DNA of 64,000 bases. It comes from Millisia brevis NBRC 105863 (GTDB lineage Bacteria > Actinomycetota > Actinomycetes > Mycobacteriales > Mycobacteriaceae). Both the position numbers and the translations under genes were made by a program. Positions 62,810 to 64,000 of the stretch are shown here, piece after piece. Position 1 is the first letter of the stretch, and each line of letters opens with the position of its first letter. Below the pieces are notes generated by a model. The model saw nothing but the letters and a program-made list of their open reading frames with translations. It did no database searches and was not told the origin of the DNA. Location of the stretch: positions 186,001-250,000 of the forward strand of contig NZ_BCRN01000005.1 in assembly GCF_001552615.1 (NCBI RefSeq), in the 5' to 3' direction.

Positions 62810-64000
62810 TCAGGCCGCCGGGGTGCGGACGACCGGGGTGATCAGCCGGCCGGGATGGGCCCCGGTGAACGGGTCGGCGCCGGCGGTGTCGTAGACGACC
62901 TCGCCGCGCACCATCGTGCGGTGCACCACCCCGTACAGATCCTCGCCGTTGTAAGCGGTCAGCGGGTTGCGGTGTTCGAGGCGTGCCGCGTCGACCCGGT
63001 GGACCTCGTCGGGCGCGAACTCGATGAGGTTGGCCAGCGCACCGGCGCGGATCTCGCCGACATCGACGACTCCGGCCAGGTCGGCCGGCCCGGTGGTGTG
63101 GCGCGGCAGCAGCGTTTCGAGGCTGATCCCCCGGCCGCGGGCGGCGGTCCAGGACGCGGAGAAGGCGAGCTGCAGCGAAGCGATGCCGCCCCAGGCCAGG
63201 CCGAAGTCCCCGTCGCCGCGGTCCTTGAGTTCACGGGTGCTCGGCGAATGGTCGGACACGATCGCCATGATGTCGCCGGAGACCACCGCCTCCCAGAGGT
63301 GGTCGCGGTCGTCGCCGCCGCGGATCGGCGGGCAGCACTTGAAGACGGTCGCCGAGTCCGGGATATCGGCCGGATCGAAGAACAGGTAGTGCGGGCAGGT
63401 TTCCGCGGTGATCCGCACCCCGTCGGCCCGGGCGGCACGGATCATGTCGACCGCGTCACCGCTGGAGACGTGCAGGACGTGGGCGCGAGCCCCGGTTCGC
63501 CGCGCCTCGGCGATCACCCGGGCGACCGCGGAGGTCTCCGCAACCGGGGGCCGTGAGTTCAGGAACGGCCGGTAGTGGTGGCCGAGGGGCCGATCACCGC
63601 CGGTGAGCAGCTCGGGGTCCTCGGCGTGCACGATCGCGAGCAGGTCGAGCCGCGCGCACTCGGTCATCATCGCGGCGAACTGGTCGGGGTCGAGGGCGGG
63701 GAATTCGTCGACACCCGACGGGGACAGGAACGACTTGACGCCGAAGACGCCGTTGTCGCGCAGGGCGTCGAGCTTGCCGAGGCTCGACGGGATCGCGCCG
63801 CCCCAGAAGCCGACATCGATCAGCGGAACCCCGACCGCCGCCCGCTTGAGCTCCAGGGCCTCCGGGGTGGTCGTCGGCGGGATGCTGTTGAGCGGCATGT
63901 CGACGATCGTGGTGACCCCGCCCGCGGCGGCGGCGCGCAGCGCGGTCGGGAAGCCTTCCCAGTCCGTGCGGCCGGGGTCGTTGACGTGTACATGCGAGTC
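62810..64000 (-). CDS. allB: Allantoinase, N-terminus beyond the window
   Basis: About 397 C-terminal residues of an amidohydrolase-superfamily enzyme; the frame continues past 64000. The metal ligands are HVH in DSHVHVNDPGRTDWEGF, a carbamylated Lys in GVFGVKSFLSPSG, His in AIVHAEDPE and HVLHVSSGDA, and Asp in AIVSDHSPST. These, with TAETCPHYLFF, match allantoinase rather than dihydropyrimidinase. It opens allantoin to allantoate, the substrate of the AllC-type enzyme 5 kb away. Confidence 0.9.
   Translation of the reverse strand, partial: DSHVHVNDPGRTDWEGFPTALRAAAAGGVTTIVDMPLNSIPPTTTPEALELKRAAVGVPLIDVGFWGGAIPSSLGKLDALRDNGVFGVKSFLSPSGVDEFPALDPDQFAAMMTECARLDLLAIVHAEDPELLTGGDRPLGHHYRPFLNSRPPVAETSAVARVIAEARRTGARAHVLHVSSGDAVDMIRAARADGVRITAETCPHYLFFDPADIPDSATVFKCCPPIRGGDDRDHLWEAVVSGDIMAIVSDHSPSTRELKDRGDGDFGLAWGGIASLQLAFSASWTAARGRGISLETLLPRHTTGPADLAGVVDVGEIRAGALANLIEFAPDEVHRVDAARLEHRNPLTAYNGEDLYGVVHRTMVRGEVVYDTAGADPFTGAHPGRLITPVVRTPAA

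Noticed and set aside
1-64000. A search by eye for phage, integrase, transposase and defence genes
   Set aside because: No recognisable mobile or defence protein was found, and the genes form ordinary metabolic and regulatory operons.

Overview
The window is high-GC DNA from an actinobacterium, most likely a mycolic-acid-containing member of the Mycobacteriales (Gordonia, Nocardia, Rhodococcus or a relative). This is inferred from the PknG/GlnH/GlnX sets, a WS/DGAT-like protein, an LpqY/SugAB-type transporter, an EspC-like type VII secretion target, an IdeR-type iron box and the many ATGA/GTGA start-stop overlaps. I cannot name the genus. No tRNA, rRNA, CRISPR array, insertion sequence or prophage was seen.

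0-19 kb is ordinary metabolism. It starts with the tail of an aminopropyltransferase-like gene and holds a TrpB2-type tryptophan synthase beta chain, a secreted polysaccharide deacetylase and a MetX-type acyltransferase. A sarcosine-oxidase-like flavoenzyme and a Rieske oxygenase look like an N-demethylation pair facing a PucR-type regulator. Next come a PLP gamma-synthase and a small type VII secretion-associated cassette whose middle gene is frameshifted. Two regulator/target pairs follow (TetR with an MFS exporter, HxlR with an NAD-binding reductase), then a carbohydrate ABC operon with no ATPase gene.

19-43 kb is the most unusual part. Two sets of the PknG kinase, GlnH solute sensor and GlnX membrane protein lie about 14 kb apart. 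Set 1 couples PknG to a PP2C phosphatase. Set 2 puts PknG one base behind a STAS-domain glutaminase, has a seven-bladed beta-propeller surface protein next to it, and adds a membrane-anchored protein of unknown function to the glnX-glnH operon. In both sets the kinase genes converge on the sensor genes. Between the sets lie a TAP-like hydrolase, a WS/DGAT-like protein without its catalytic motif and an iron-siderophore ABC operon with an IdeR-like box.

43-56 kb holds dispersed phosphotransferase genes: a mannitol-type EIICBA with a divergent zinc polyol dehydrogenase, enzyme I, and a DeoR regulator coupled to a PfkB 1-phosphofructokinase-like gene. A motif centred on TTCGGRC lies upstream of all three loci, suggesting one regulon. 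HPr and fructose EII genes are absent. Also here are an APC permease preceded by three DnaA-box-like sequences, an F420-type protein, a membrane protein and a YdeP-like molybdopterin oxidoreductase.

55-64 kb is a purine/ureide degradation locus: an XRE-cupin regulator, then a tightly coupled operon (FmdA-family amidase, HpxZ/AtzH-amidase fusion, PucG-type transaminase, AllC-type amidohydrolase, a 61-residue ORF), a DUF1275 membrane protein and an allantoinase running off the window end. Together these could take allantoin through allantoate, ureidoglycine and oxalurate toward oxamate or oxalate.
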